A stretch of 64,000 nucleotides of DNA from UTCFX2 sp002050125 (GTDB lineage: Bacteria > Chloroflexota > Anaerolineae > Anaerolineales > UBA4823). This document shows positions 45,140 through 53,277 of this stretch, piece after piece (position 1 is the first letter of the stretch; every line of letters starts with the position of its first letter). A model generated the notes under the pieces. It searched no databases. It was given only the letters and a program-made list of their open reading frames with translations, and had not been told where the DNA came from. The position numbers and the translations under genes are program-made. The stretch is taken from the NCBI GenBank assembly GCA_027494035.1, contig JAOSJQ010000001.1:248001-312000 (forward strand), in the 5' to 3' direction.

Positions 45140-46108
45140 GTGAGGAACATCAAAAAGCCTTTGCCCAAAGAAGCAACTGAGGAGAGCGATCGGAAACGCC
45201 TTCCCCTCCGCCAGCCGGAAATCCAACTGCTCGTTACGCGCGGTTGGGAAGATTACGAACTTCTAGACAGCGGCGGCGGGCAAAAGCTCGAACGTTTTGG
45301 TCCGTATACTCTCGTGCGTCCCGAGCATCAAGCGATTTGGGCGAAATCGCTCCCAGAAGAACGCTGGCAGCAAATTCATGCGGTTCTACAGCCCACCGGT
45401 GATGAAAGCGGCGGGCGCTGGGAGAACTACCAGCCGCTGAAGACCCCCTGGAAAATGCGCTACAAGGACCTGCGCTTCATTTGCTTCACCGCCAACTCCC
45501 GCCATGTGGGGGTTTTCCCAGAACAGTCGCCGCATTGGGATTGGATGCGCGAACGGATCGCGCGTCAAAACCCCTCGGCAGCCAATCCGGTGAAAGTCTT
45601 GAACCTTTTCGGCTATACCGGGTTAGCCACCCTGACCGCGTCGCTGGCTGGCGCACAGGTGACGCACGTGGACGCTTCGAAAAAATCCATCCTTCTTGCG
45701 CGCGAAAACCAGTCTCTATCGGGATTAGACGAACGCCCCATCCGCTGGCTGGTTGACGATGCCTTCAAGTTTGTGCGGCGTGAAGTGCGGCGCGGCTCGA
45801 AATATGATGGAATTGTGCTCGACCCTCCAAAATTCGGGCGGGGTCCGCAAGGACAGGTCTGGGAGCTCTTCGACTCCCTCCCAGAGTTGCTGCAAAACTG
45901 CCGTCAAATTTTAAGCGATCGTCCACTTTTTATCATTCTGACCGCTTATGCGATCAGAGCCTCGGCGGTGACGGTTTTTTACGCGCTCGAGGAGGCGGTT
46001 GCTAAACTGGGCGGCAAAGTGGAAAGCGGCGAGCTAGCTCTCGAAGAAAAGTCTTCCGGCAAATTGCTCTCGACCGCCATTTATGCCCGCTGGGAAGCGG
46101 ATGTATAA
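45140..46108 (+). CDS. Class I SAM-dependent RNA methyltransferase (RlmI/RlmK-like)
   Basis: A 322-residue predicted rRNA methyltransferase. The SAM-binding motif I is LNLFGYTGLATLTASLAGA (near residue 151), motif II VTHVDASKKSI and motif IV LDPPKFGRG, the pattern of m5C/m2G methyltransferases of the RlmI group. No PUA domain is evident at the N-terminus. The start GTG 45140 is uncertain because its ribosome-binding site is poorly spaced; a TTG about 21 nt later is possible. It is probably cotranscribed with the small membrane protein gene downstream. Confidence 0.82.
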   Translation: MRNIKKPLPKEATEESDRKRLPLRQPEIQLLVTRGWEDYELLDSGGGQKLERFGPYTLVRPEHQAIWAKSLPEERWQQIHAVLQPTGDESGGRWENYQPLKTPWKMRYKDLRFICFTANSRHVGVFPEQSPHWDWMRERIARQNPSAANPVKVLNLFGYTGLATLTASLAGAQVTHVDASKKSILLARENQSLSGLDERPIRWLVDDAFKFVRREVRRGSKYDGIVLDPPKFGRGPQGQVWELFDSLPELLQNCRQILSDRPLFIILTAYAIRASAVTVFYALEEAVAKLGGKVESGELALEEKSSGKLLSTAIYARWEADV

Positions 46109-46137
46109 TCATACAATCAATCACACGCGGGGCTGAG

Positions 46138-46596
46138 ATGAAAAACATCCTTTGGCTGATAAAAACGCACGCTATCCTGCTCCTTGCCGGCGGCATCGCA
46201 TTCGGCTTATACGGTCCGCTCATGATGGCGTTCTTCGCCGTCCCTGAATTGCTCCAGATCAGCACAGATATCTATTGGCAGATTGCCGCGTTTGCGCGCA
46301 TGTTCGGCGCCGCGTTATTTGGATTTGGGCTGCTGCTGTGGGCATTGAGAAACGCATTCATTGAGCTTTCGCCGCCCTCCCAGCGCGGAGTCCTGGCGGC
46401 GCTGATCTTAGCCAACCTGATGGGCGGCTTTATTTCAATTACGCAACAATCCTCGATCTGGGGAACGCCGGCTGGCTGGATCACGACCGCGATCTTTGCG
46501 GTTTTCACCATTGCCTACATTCTCGCAATCCTGCGCCTGCCGTCGAAACAACTCGCTGAAAATTCACCCGAAACGACAGAAAGCATTCATAGCTGA
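46138..46596 (+). CDS. Four-helix membrane protein of unknown function
   Basis: A 152-residue protein with four predicted membrane helices (near residues 11-33, 47-70, 85-103, 112-132) and a short hydrophilic tail. It starts 29 nt after the methyltransferase stop with GGGGCTGAG upstream. No catalytic motif or known family is recognised. Confidence 0.75.
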   Translation: MKNILWLIKTHAILLLAGGIAFGLYGPLMMAFFAVPELLQISTDIYWQIAAFARMFGAALFGFGLLLWALRNAFIELSPPSQRGVLAALILANLMGGFISITQQSSIWGTPAGWITTAIFAVFTIAYILAILRLPSKQLAENSPETTESIHS

Positions 46597-46604
46597 AGCA
46601 CAAT

Positions 46605-46629
46605 AAAAAATGCGGCTCAAAAGAGCCGC
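46605..46629 (-). terminator. Terminator after mazG
   Basis: On the minus strand GCGGCTC/GAGCCGC (46629-46623 with 46618-46612) encloses a TTTT loop and is followed by A and six T residues. It ends the long ribosomal-protein/mazG transcript or a separate mazG transcript. Confidence 0.88.
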
Positions 46630-46654
46630 AAGAAGATTTCTCAGGGATTTGCGT

Positions 46655-48115
46655 TTACAGCTTCTTGGCTTGCTGCCAGAGCGCTTCCATCTCGTCCAGC
46701 GTAAGGTCAGAGACCGAGCAACCTTGTTCGTGGGCAGCCTGCTCGATATAGGCAAAGCGCTCACGAAAGCGCCCGCTTGCCAGGCGCAGCGCGCTTTCCG
46801 CGTCGATATCGTACCAGCGCGCCAGGTTGACCATCGCAAAGAGTAAATCGCCGATCTCCGATGCGCGCTCCTCATCGTTTGCAGCTCGGATCACCTCGTC
46901 CAACTCTTCGTTTAGCTTGTCCAGCACACCCTGCACATCGGGCCAGTCAAACCCTACCCGTGCGGCGCGCTTCTGATAGATCTGGGATTGCACCAGCGCC
47001 GGCAACGCCAATGCGACGCCATCCAAAAGGCTGCCCTTGGTGTTGCCGGACTCCTGGCGCTCTTGCTCCTTAAGCTTTTCCCAGTTCTGCAAGACCTCTT
47101 TCTCATCATTGATCCGCTGATCGCCAAAGACATGCGGATGACGGCGGACGATTTTGGTGTGCACGCGCTGCAAAACATCCGCAATCGTAAACTCGCCATT
47201 GTCCGCTGCGATCTGGGTGTGCAGCAAGATCAACAAGATCATATCGCCAAGTTCTTCGCACATCCCCTCCGGGTCATCGGCATCCATCGCTGCCAGGGCT
47301 TCATAGGTTTCTTCGAGCAAATCCGCTTTGAGCGATTGATGGGTCTGCTCACGGTCCCAGGGGCAGCCCTCCGGGGAACGCAGATGAGCGACCACTTCGA
47401 GAAAAGCCTCGAATGAGGTTTCGCGAGGAAGCGGCGGAAGGAAGAGGGCGCTCAGCAGACCCAGGTGGTTGCTGCGATCGATCTCGTAAAGTTTCAGGTC
47501 TTCGACAACCTGCCTTGCAGTACCCGCCGCGTGCACCAGGCGCACCGGATGGTTGTCGGGGTAAAGCGTGGTCAACACCAGCTTAACGTTCGAAGCAATC
47601 GTCTTTGAATAGATTTGCGCAATCAACGCCGGGGTACTGGTTGGGAAAGGAGGCACATGCCCGCCCGCAATTTCAAGCGCATCGACCAGAACCGTTTGCG
47701 GAAATGGGTCGATCCCAAGCGCGGTTAGGACTGGCTCCAGAAAGCTCATCCCATCGATGATCTCTACCGGCAGACCTTCGGCTGCGGCGCGCTGCATTAT
47801 TTGGGGGGTGGTCGCCTCTGCCACCAGCGGGTGTCCGGGAACAGCATAGACCACTCCTGTTTCCCGCCTTCCAAGCTCAACAATTCGTTCGGTGATTTGC
47901 GCATACACCTGCTCAAACGACCCCTCAGTCTCATAGAGATCATCGAAGGAATGGATCACCAGATGAGCGGGAAGCTCCTCGACCGCCGGATGCAAGCGGG
48001 TTCGCAGATAGATTTCTTGGCTATCGTGCAGCACCTGCCAGGCTTTGCGGGTCAGCAATTCGCCGCCGCCGGGACCCAGCCCCAGAATTCTTATTCCAAT
48101 TCCACCAGCGTTCAT
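46655..48115 (-). CDS. mazG: Tetrapyrrole methylase-like/MazG fusion (YabN type) NTP pyrophosphohydrolase
   Basis: A 486-residue two-domain protein. The N-terminal part (about 1-220) has the tetrapyrrole (corrin/porphyrin) methylase fold with ILGLGPGGGELLT and YAVPGHPLVAEATT. The C-terminal part has two MazG repeats: SPEGCPWDREQTHQSL then EETYEALAAMDADD with EELGDMILLILLH, followed by a second all-helical repeat (EELDEVIRAANDEERASEIG). MazG hydrolyses NTPs and noncanonical nucleotides to monophosphates. It lies 58 nt after rpsI with no terminator between, so it may ride on the ribosomal transcript. Confidence 0.94.
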   Translation of the reverse strand: MNAGGIGIRILGLGPGGGELLTRKAWQVLHDSQEIYLRTRLHPAVEELPAHLVIHSFDDLYETEGSFEQVYAQITERIVELGRRETGVVYAVPGHPLVAEATTPQIMQRAAAEGLPVEIIDGMSFLEPVLTALGIDPFPQTVLVDALEIAGGHVPPFPTSTPALIAQIYSKTIASNVKLVLTTLYPDNHPVRLVHAAGTARQVVEDLKLYEIDRSNHLGLLSALFLPPLPRETSFEAFLEVVAHLRSPEGCPWDREQTHQSLKADLLEETYEALAAMDADDPEGMCEELGDMILLILLHTQIAADNGEFTIADVLQRVHTKIVRRHPHVFGDQRINDEKEVLQNWEKLKEQERQESGNTKGSLLDGVALALPALVQSQIYQKRAARVGFDWPDVQGVLDKLNEELDEVIRAANDEERASEIGDLLFAMVNLARWYDIDAESALRLASGRFRERFAYIEQAAHEQGCSVSDLTLDEMEALWQQAKKL

Positions 48116-48264
48116 AAAGCCAGCCTATCCGGAGTTTGATTGAAATCGCACGTCGATCTTCGTTTCTGTTGGATTAACGAAAAATGCGTAATCCACCTTG
48201 CGCCTCGATTTCTCCCGGCGCGCATTGTGGCATACGCATTTCTCTGGCATAGCCCCTGAAGGAG

Positions 48265-48659
48265 CTAACGTTTCGTATAAGTCGGCGCCTTGCGCGCGCG
48301 TTTGGCCCGGGTTTCTTGCGCTCCTTGATGCGCGCGTCTCGGGTGAGAAAACCGCCCTTGCGCATGGCTGGCTTCAAATCCGGGTTCATTTTTACCAGCG
48401 CTCGGGCAACGCCCAATTGAACCGCCTCGGTCTGCCCGGTTACGCCTCCGCCCTTAACCAGCACGCTGATGTCCATCAAATCGCGGTTTTCGCTGGCAGT
48501 TTGCAGCGGCGCCAGGATCGATTCCAGATCGCCCAGGCGAGGGAAGTACTCTTCCGCAGGTCGTTCGTTCACCACAAACTTGCCCGAGCCGCTCATCAAA
48601 CGGACGCGCGCGGTGCTTTCCTTGCGGCGGCCAATGCCCTCGTAATATTGTGTCGCCAT
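48265..48659 (-). CDS. rpsI: Ribosomal protein S9 (single-base frameshift near the C-terminus)
   Basis: Small-subunit protein whose C-terminal tail reaches the P-site tRNA. The first part is normal (YYEGIGRRKESTARVRLM, then MRKGGFLTRDARIKERKKPG). The frame as read then diverges into an unlike tail and stops only at 48174. In the neighbouring frame the canonical ending KRARKAPTYTKR is followed by a TAG at 48267-48265. One missing base in GGGCC at 48304-48308 explains this and restores 131 residues, the normal length. It is the last ribosomal gene of the cluster. Confidence 0.9.
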
Positions 48660-48664
48660 TGTTC

Positions 48665-49105
48665 CTACTCCTTGTCCATCGCTAGAGGCTTGGGCTGTTG
48701 GGCTTTGTGCGGGTGATCGGGTCCGGCGTAGACTTTCAATTTCTTGATGATCTGTCGTCCGAACTTATTGCGCGGGAGCATCCCCCAGACCGCGCTTGTG
48801 ATTACCCGATCGGGATGTTTTTTTAGTTGATCGCGCAAGCTGGTTTCCTTCAACCCACTGGGATAAAGCGAATAGCGGTAATAGAATTTATCGTTGAGCT
48901 TATTACCAGTCACTTTCACCCGTTCGCAATTGACCACAACCACAAAGTCGCCGGTATCCATCCCAGGGGTGAAGTTCGGCTTATGTTTACCAAGCAAAAC
49001 CGTGGCGATCCTGGAAGCCAAACGGCCAAGGTTCTGACCATTCGCATCTACGAGATACCATTCTTGTTCGATCTCATTCGCTTTTGGTATGTATGTCTTT
49101 TCCAC
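48665..49105 (-). CDS. rplM: Ribosomal protein L13
   Basis: A 146-residue 50S protein with the L13 core (YLVDANGQNLGRLASRIA, GDFVVVVNCERVKVTGNK, WGMLPRNKFGRQIIKKLKVY). GTG 49105 (MEKTYIPKANE) has GGAG about 9 nt upstream and is preferred to the TTG at 49120, which lies at that site. It is paired with rpsI as in most bacteria. Confidence 0.97.
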   Translation of the reverse strand: MEKTYIPKANEIEQEWYLVDANGQNLGRLASRIATVLLGKHKPNFTPGMDTGDFVVVVNCERVKVTGNKLNDKFYYRYSLYPSGLKETSLRDQLKKHPDRVITSAVWGMLPRNKFGRQIIKKLKVYAGPDHPHKAQQPKPLAMDKE

Positions 49106-49163
49106 GCTGTTTTTCTCCAATTGCAGATGAAGATTTCGTCTCCATCGTCATCCTTCAAGACAA

Positions 49164-49952
49164 TTAATCCGCTGCCATATTGCCAGCCGAGTCCTGATAA
49201 ATCACCTCAACCAGGCTCAACCCATTGGGTGGCGCCAGCGTTCTGACAAGCTTCTTCTCGCCGCTCTCCAAACAACGCGCCAACTCTTCGATTTCGAGCT
49301 CGCCCTGCCCGATCTGAATTTGCAGGCTGACCAGCCGGCGCGCCATCCGGTATAAGAACGCGTTGCCGACGATCTCGAAAATGAGATATTCATTTTCTTG
49401 ATCATCGGTTTTGGCTGCCCATTCCGCATGATAAACGTGCCGGACAGTACCGCCTCTGCCGCCTGGAGGGGAGCCGAATGCGCCGAAATCGTGACTGCCG
49501 GGCAACAGCTTTGCAGCTTGTTGAAGCTGCCCAAGATCTGCAGGGCGCCAAACCCGCCAGGCATAGCGCTCTCGCAGCGGGTCTCGCAGCGGGCTGCAAA
49601 ACACCCTGTACCGGTAGCGCCGGGCAAGCGCCTCGAAGCGGGGGTGGAAATCTTCCCTTGCCGGGCAGACTTCTCTTGCGGCGATGTCGCCGGGCAGGTT
49701 GGCATTGAGCGCCGCCAACAAATCCTGCGGACCATGCTTCCAGTCCAGGTCAAACGCAACGACCTGTCCAGAGGCGTGAACTCCGGTATCCGTGCGCCCG
49801 GCGGATAAAATTGCAGCGCCCCGCCAGCCAATCCGGCGCAGCGCAGCTTCAATTTCACCCTGTACAGTCCGGCTTATTCTTCCTTTCGCCTGACGCTGGA
49901 AGCCTTTAAAGTCGGCGCCATCATAGGCGAGAATGACCTGGTAACGTGCCAT
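49164..49952 (-). CDS. truA: tRNA pseudouridine(38-40) synthase
   Basis: A 262-residue enzyme that makes pseudouridine at positions 38-40 of the tRNA anticodon arm. The catalytic Asp lies in SAGRTDTGVHA (near residues 50-60). FHPRFEALARRYRYRV and FLYRMARRLVSLQI are conserved family segments. It sits between rplQ and rplM, its usual place behind the alpha operon. Confidence 0.97.
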   Translation of the reverse strand: MARYQVILAYDGADFKGFQRQAKGRISRTVQGEIEAALRRIGWRGAAILSAGRTDTGVHASGQVVAFDLDWKHGPQDLLAALNANLPGDIAAREVCPAREDFHPRFEALARRYRYRVFCSPLRDPLRERYAWRVWRPADLGQLQQAAKLLPGSHDFGAFGSPPGGRGGTVRHVYHAEWAAKTDDQENEYLIFEIVGNAFLYRMARRLVSLQIQIGQGELEIEELARCLESGEKKLVRTLAPPNGLSLVEVIYQDSAGNMAAD

Positions 49953-49985
49953 TTCCAGTCAACTGGTAACCCAGTCAACCAGCGA

Positions 49986-50363
49986 TCAACCTTCAACCAA
50001 TTCCAAGATTACCATTTCAGCGGCATCACCCCGACGTTGACCCAGCTTGATGATCCGAGTGTACCCACCCGGGCGGGTTTCATAACGCGGCGCAATATCG
50101 TCGAATAGTTTTTTTACCGCAACCGGATCGCCCAAACGCGCGGCTGCCAGCCGGCGGGCGTGCACCTCTTTCGCTTCACCCGCTTGATTGCCGTTCTTTG
50201 CCAACGTAATGAGACGCTCAGCCTGACCGCGCACCGCTTCGGCTTTGGCGCGCGTCGTCTGGATGCGTTCGTGTTCGAACAACTGTTTGACCAGATTCTT
50301 GCGCAATGCAATGCGATGGTCCTTGCTGCGACCTAATTTGACACCTGCTACCCTGTGACGCAT
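49986..50363 (-). CDS. rplQ: Ribosomal protein L17
   Basis: A 125-residue 50S protein. RHRVAGVKLGRSKDHRIALR at the N-terminus and the closing RPGGYTRIIKLGQRRGDAAE are characteristic. It follows rpoA by 6 nt and completes the alpha operon. Residues 66-90 are rich in charged and Ala residues, as in other L17s. Confidence 0.98.
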   Translation of the reverse strand: MRHRVAGVKLGRSKDHRIALRKNLVKQLFEHERIQTTRAKAEAVRGQAERLITLAKNGNQAGEAKEVHARRLAAARLGDPVAVKKLFDDIAPRYETRPGGYTRIIKLGQRRGDAAEMVILELVEG

Positions 50364-50369
50364 AATTGA

Positions 50370-51341
50370 TTACTCCGCTTCTTTTTCATTCCCATCCGAT
50401 ATGTAGCCCTTTTCGTACATCTTCTGGCGGAGTTCATCCAGACTCTTTTCACCAAAATTTCGGATGGACATAACCGCTTCATCGCCTTTTTCAAGCAGTT
50501 CCAGCACCTCACCTACGGTTGTGATGCCAGTGCGCTTGAGCGAGTTGAAAACCCGCACGGAAAGATCCAGGTTTTCGATGGGGGTTTCGATCATTTCGCT
50601 GGTCAGGCGACCGCCTTCGGGCTCTTCCAGGGCAATTGCAGCCAGCGATTCCTCGCTGATCCCAGCGATATGACGCAGGTGATCGATGATGATTTTTGCA
50701 CTGGTGCTCAGGCTTTCCTCGGGACCGATTGTGCCATCGGTCCAAATTTCGAGGATCAGCCGGTCGAAATTCGTGCTTTGTCCGACGCGGGAATAACCCA
50801 CATTCCAATTAACACGTCGAACCGGGCTGAAAATGGCATCCACCGGCAGCTCGCCGATCGGTAAATGACCAATGCGGTCATCGGCTGGCGAATAGCCCCG
50901 CCCATGCTCCACAGTTAGTTCCATTTCGATGTGCGCATCGTTGCTATCGGCAGTGAACAGGTACAGGTCGGGGTTTACGATATCGACCTCCGGGGGTGTG
51001 ATGATATCCCCGGCGGTAACCACACCGCTACCCCGCACTTCCAGATGCAACCGGGCGGTATCCACATCGTAAAGCTTCATGCGCAACTGCTTGATTTGCA
51101 GCATTAATCGGATGACATCTTCACGCACCCCTGGGATATCCGAGAACTCATGCTGGACGTCAGCAATCCGAATCGAAGTTACCGCTGCTCCCTCGAGCGA
51201 GGACAGCAGCACCCTGCGAAGGACATTTCCGAGTGTGACACCATAGCCGCGCTCAAGCGGGCTGATGATGAACTTGCCGTAATTGCGCGCCTCTGCTTCG
51301 CGCTCAATTTTAGGCGTTACCATATTACTCAAACCGATCAC
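50370..51341 (-). CDS. rpoA: RNA polymerase subunit alpha
   Basis: A 323-residue subunit that nucleates RNA polymerase assembly and contacts promoters and activators. The N-terminal dimerisation domain shows ISPLERGYGVTLGNVLRR, and the C-terminal domain shows helix-hairpin-helix-like SVRVFNSLKRTGITTVGEVL and RNFGEKSLDEL. GTG 51341 has an excellent GAGGTG site 4 nt upstream; an in-frame ATG at 51323 is a second candidate. It lies in the usual rpsD-rpoA-rplQ order. Confidence 0.98.
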   Translation of the reverse strand: MIGLSNMVTPKIEREAEARNYGKFIISPLERGYGVTLGNVLRRVLLSSLEGAAVTSIRIADVQHEFSDIPGVREDVIRLMLQIKQLRMKLYDVDTARLHLEVRGSGVVTAGDIITPPEVDIVNPDLYLFTADSNDAHIEMELTVEHGRGYSPADDRIGHLPIGELPVDAIFSPVRRVNWNVGYSRVGQSTNFDRLILEIWTDGTIGPEESLSTSAKIIIDHLRHIAGISEESLAAIALEEPEGGRLTSEMIETPIENLDLSVRVFNSLKRTGITTVGEVLELLEKGDEAVMSIRNFGEKSLDELRQKMYEKGYISDGNEKEAE

Positions 51342-51425
51342 GGTTCACCTCATCCCCTTTACATCATGGTGACACATTGCAGCGCGCTTACCGCGCCCCA
51401 ACATGAAATCATCGCAAGCTATCAT

Positions 51426-52064
51426 TTATCTCGAATAGTACTCGACAATCAATTGTTCTTGCAGATTGCTGTCGATTTCGGAACGTTCCGGCAGCCGGAT
51501 CATGGCGCCTGAGATCGCTTTTAGATCTCGGCTGAGCCAGGCTGGAACATTTTTATCTTCTGCGAAAGCCTGCAGGTCTTTGAAATAGGTCCGCTCACGC
51601 GACCCCTGGCGCACCGAAACGACATCGCCTGGGCTGACCAGCAGCGAAGGCACATCCGTCCGGCGACCGTTGACCGTAAAGTGACCATGAGAGACCAACG
51701 TGCGCGCCTGCGCCCGGCTCTCGGCAAAACCGAGGCGGAACACGACATTATCCAGACGCGATTCGAGCACCTGCAGCAGGTTCAGACCGGTGAGGCCGCG
51801 CCGGCTCACGGAATGCTCGTAGTAGCGCCGAAACTGGCGTTCGAGAATTCCATACATGCGCCGCGCTTTTTGCTTGGCGCGCAACTGGCGGTTGTAATCC
51901 GATTCGCGCCGGCGGCGGAATTGAGCGCCTTTCCCGTGCTGCCCGGGCGGATAGCCGCGCCTCTCGAACGAGCACTTCGGACTGAAACAACGTGCACCTT
52001 TCAGAAAGAGCTTTTCGCCTTCTCGCCGGCACAATTTGCAAACTGGCCCACGATATTTAGCCAT
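51426..52064 (-). CDS. rpsD: Ribosomal protein S4
   Basis: A 212-residue 30S assembly protein. The N-terminus has a four-cysteine zinc site (CKLC at residues 9-12, with Cys at about 26 and 31), so this is the zinc-binding form. The S4 RNA-binding domain (LESRLDNVVFRLGFAESRAQ) is intact. S4 represses its own operon in some bacteria; whether it does so here is unknown. Confidence 0.98.
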   Translation of the reverse strand: MAKYRGPVCKLCRREGEKLFLKGARCFSPKCSFERRGYPPGQHGKGAQFRRRRESDYNRQLRAKQKARRMYGILERQFRRYYEHSVSRRGLTGLNLLQVLESRLDNVVFRLGFAESRAQARTLVSHGHFTVNGRRTDVPSLLVSPGDVVSVRQGSRERTYFKDLQAFAEDKNVPAWLSRDLKAISGAMIRLPERSEIDSNLQEQLIVEYYSR

Positions 52065-52094
52065 AAATCAAAATCCTGTCCTTCCTCATAAAAT

Positions 52095-52499
52095 CTATAC
52101 GCGGCGTTTTTTCGGAGGCCGGCAGCCGTTGTGCGGCACCGGGGTGATGTCCGAAATGGAGGTCACTTTCAACCCGAGGGATTGAACTGCACGGATCGCT
52201 GATTCGCGCCCAGGTCCAGGACCCTTAACAAACACAGCCACTTCCTGAAGACCCATCGCCATTGCAGCTTTGATCGCCTGCTCGGTTGCCAGGCGCGCTG
52301 CAAACGGGGTGCTCTTACGGGAGCCTTTGAACCCGGCTGAACCCGCGCTTCCCCAGGCTACCGCATTTCCCTGACCGTCGGTCACCGTGACAATGGTGTT
52401 ATTGAATGTCGCGTTGATGTGAACCTGCCCAGCGGACAGTGTCCTCTTTACCTTCTTGGCTCCGCCTTTACGGCGGGCAGTGCGTACACTTTGAGCCAT
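52095..52499 (-). CDS. rpsK: Ribosomal protein S11
   Basis: A 134-residue platform protein of the 30S subunit. GQVHINATFNNTIVTVTDGQ, KGSRKSTPFAAR and the C-terminal SDITPVPHNGCRPPKKRRV are canonical. An unusually long 138-nt spacer with a strong hairpin separates it from rpsM. Confidence 0.98.
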   Translation of the reverse strand: MAQSVRTARRKGGAKKVKRTLSAGQVHINATFNNTIVTVTDGQGNAVAWGSAGSAGFKGSRKSTPFAARLATEQAIKAAMAMGLQEVAVFVKGPGPGRESAIRAVQSLGLKVTSISDITPVPHNGCRPPKKRRV

Positions 52500-52567
52500 A
52501 GCACCTCACATTTATCTCTAACTTGACCGCTTTCAAATAGCCGCTTACTTATTGTGGCTTCTCACAA

Positions 52568-52613
52568 GCTACCCGGATAGCCGCAGGGTGGAAGGTAACC
52601 CCATCCGGGCAGC
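52568..52613 (-). other. 11-bp stem-loop in the rpsM-rpsK spacer
   Basis: On the minus strand GCTGCCCGGAT (52613-52603) pairs with ATCCGGGTAGC (52578-52568), with one G-U, and an inner GGGG/CCAC stack is possible. No T-run follows, so it is not a terminator. Its place inside the alpha operon suggests a ribosomal-protein binding site or an RNA-processing signal. Confidence 0.5.
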
Positions 52614-52637
52614 GTGATACAAGCCGCAACCAGTTGA

Positions 52638-53027
52638 TTACTTCTTGGTGGCGCCCCGGCGTCGACCCCGCCCCGCAACAGTCTTCTTAGGACCTTTGCG
52701 CGTGCGCGCATTCGTGCGGGTGCGCTGACCGTGCACGGGCAGATTCCGCCGGTGACGCAGCCCGCGATAACATCCGATTTCGATCAATCGTTTGATGTTG
52801 AGCTGGACCTCACGCCGCAGATCGCCCTCGACCTTATAATTCTGCGAAATGTAATCGCGCAAGAGGTTGACCTCAACGTCTGTCAGATCCTTCACTCGAG
52901 TATCCGGATTGACCTTTGTCGCTCGCAGCGCGTTGTGGGAACGAGTCAGACCAATCCCATAGATATAGGTCAAACCGATCTCGATCCGCTTGTTACGTGG
53001 TAGATCTACGCCTTCGATACGTGCCAT
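52638..53027 (-). CDS. rpsM: Ribosomal protein S13
   Basis: A 129-residue head protein of the 30S subunit that contacts the P-site tRNA and the B1 bridge. RIEGVDLPRNKRIEIGLTYI and the basic tail GLRHRRNLPVHGQRTRTNAR are diagnostic. It directly follows rpmJ. Confidence 0.98.
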   Translation of the reverse strand: MARIEGVDLPRNKRIEIGLTYIYGIGLTRSHNALRATKVNPDTRVKDLTDVEVNLLRDYISQNYKVEGDLRREVQLNIKRLIEIGCYRGLRHRRNLPVHGQRTRTNARTRKGPKKTVAGRGRRRGATKK

Positions 53028-53033
53028 TTTTGC

Positions 53034-53147
53034 TTATCCCTGTCGTTGCTTATGTTTCGGATTCTCACAAATCACGTACAATACGCCTTTGCGCTTCACA
53101 ATTTTGCAGTTCGCGCATCGCTTTTTTATAGATGCAGATACTTTCAT
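53034..53147 (-). CDS. rpmJ: Ribosomal protein L36
   Basis: A 37-residue zinc-binding 50S protein. The sequence MKVSASIKKRCANCKIVKRK and the later VICENPKHKQRQG hold the Cys-Cys-Cys-His set (CANC, CENPKH), so this is the zinc form. It is too short for many gene finders. It lies between the promoter at 53228-53256 and rpsM. The infA gene commonly found just upstream is absent. Confidence 0.97.
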   Translation of the reverse strand: MKVSASIKKRCANCKIVKRKGVLYVICENPKHKQRQG

Positions 53148-53227
53148 CACACACTTCTCCTGTCACCGGCGGCTATTGCCAAACTCTTTTCCTACACGCA
53201 TTCTACGAATAACCAGCCGAAGTTTTG

Positions 53228-53256
53228 ATTATACTTGATCCAAGCTTGTGTGTCCA
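53228..53256 (-). promoter_or_regulatory. Promoter for rpmJ-rpsM and the alpha operon
   Basis: TGGACA (53256-53251) and TATAAT (53233-53228) are separated by exactly 17 bp on the minus strand. The predicted start near 53221 leaves a 74-nt leader before rpmJ. This gives an internal start between map and the alpha operon. Confidence 0.82.
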
Positions 53257-53277
53257 GAATTATTCCGAGAATTGCCT

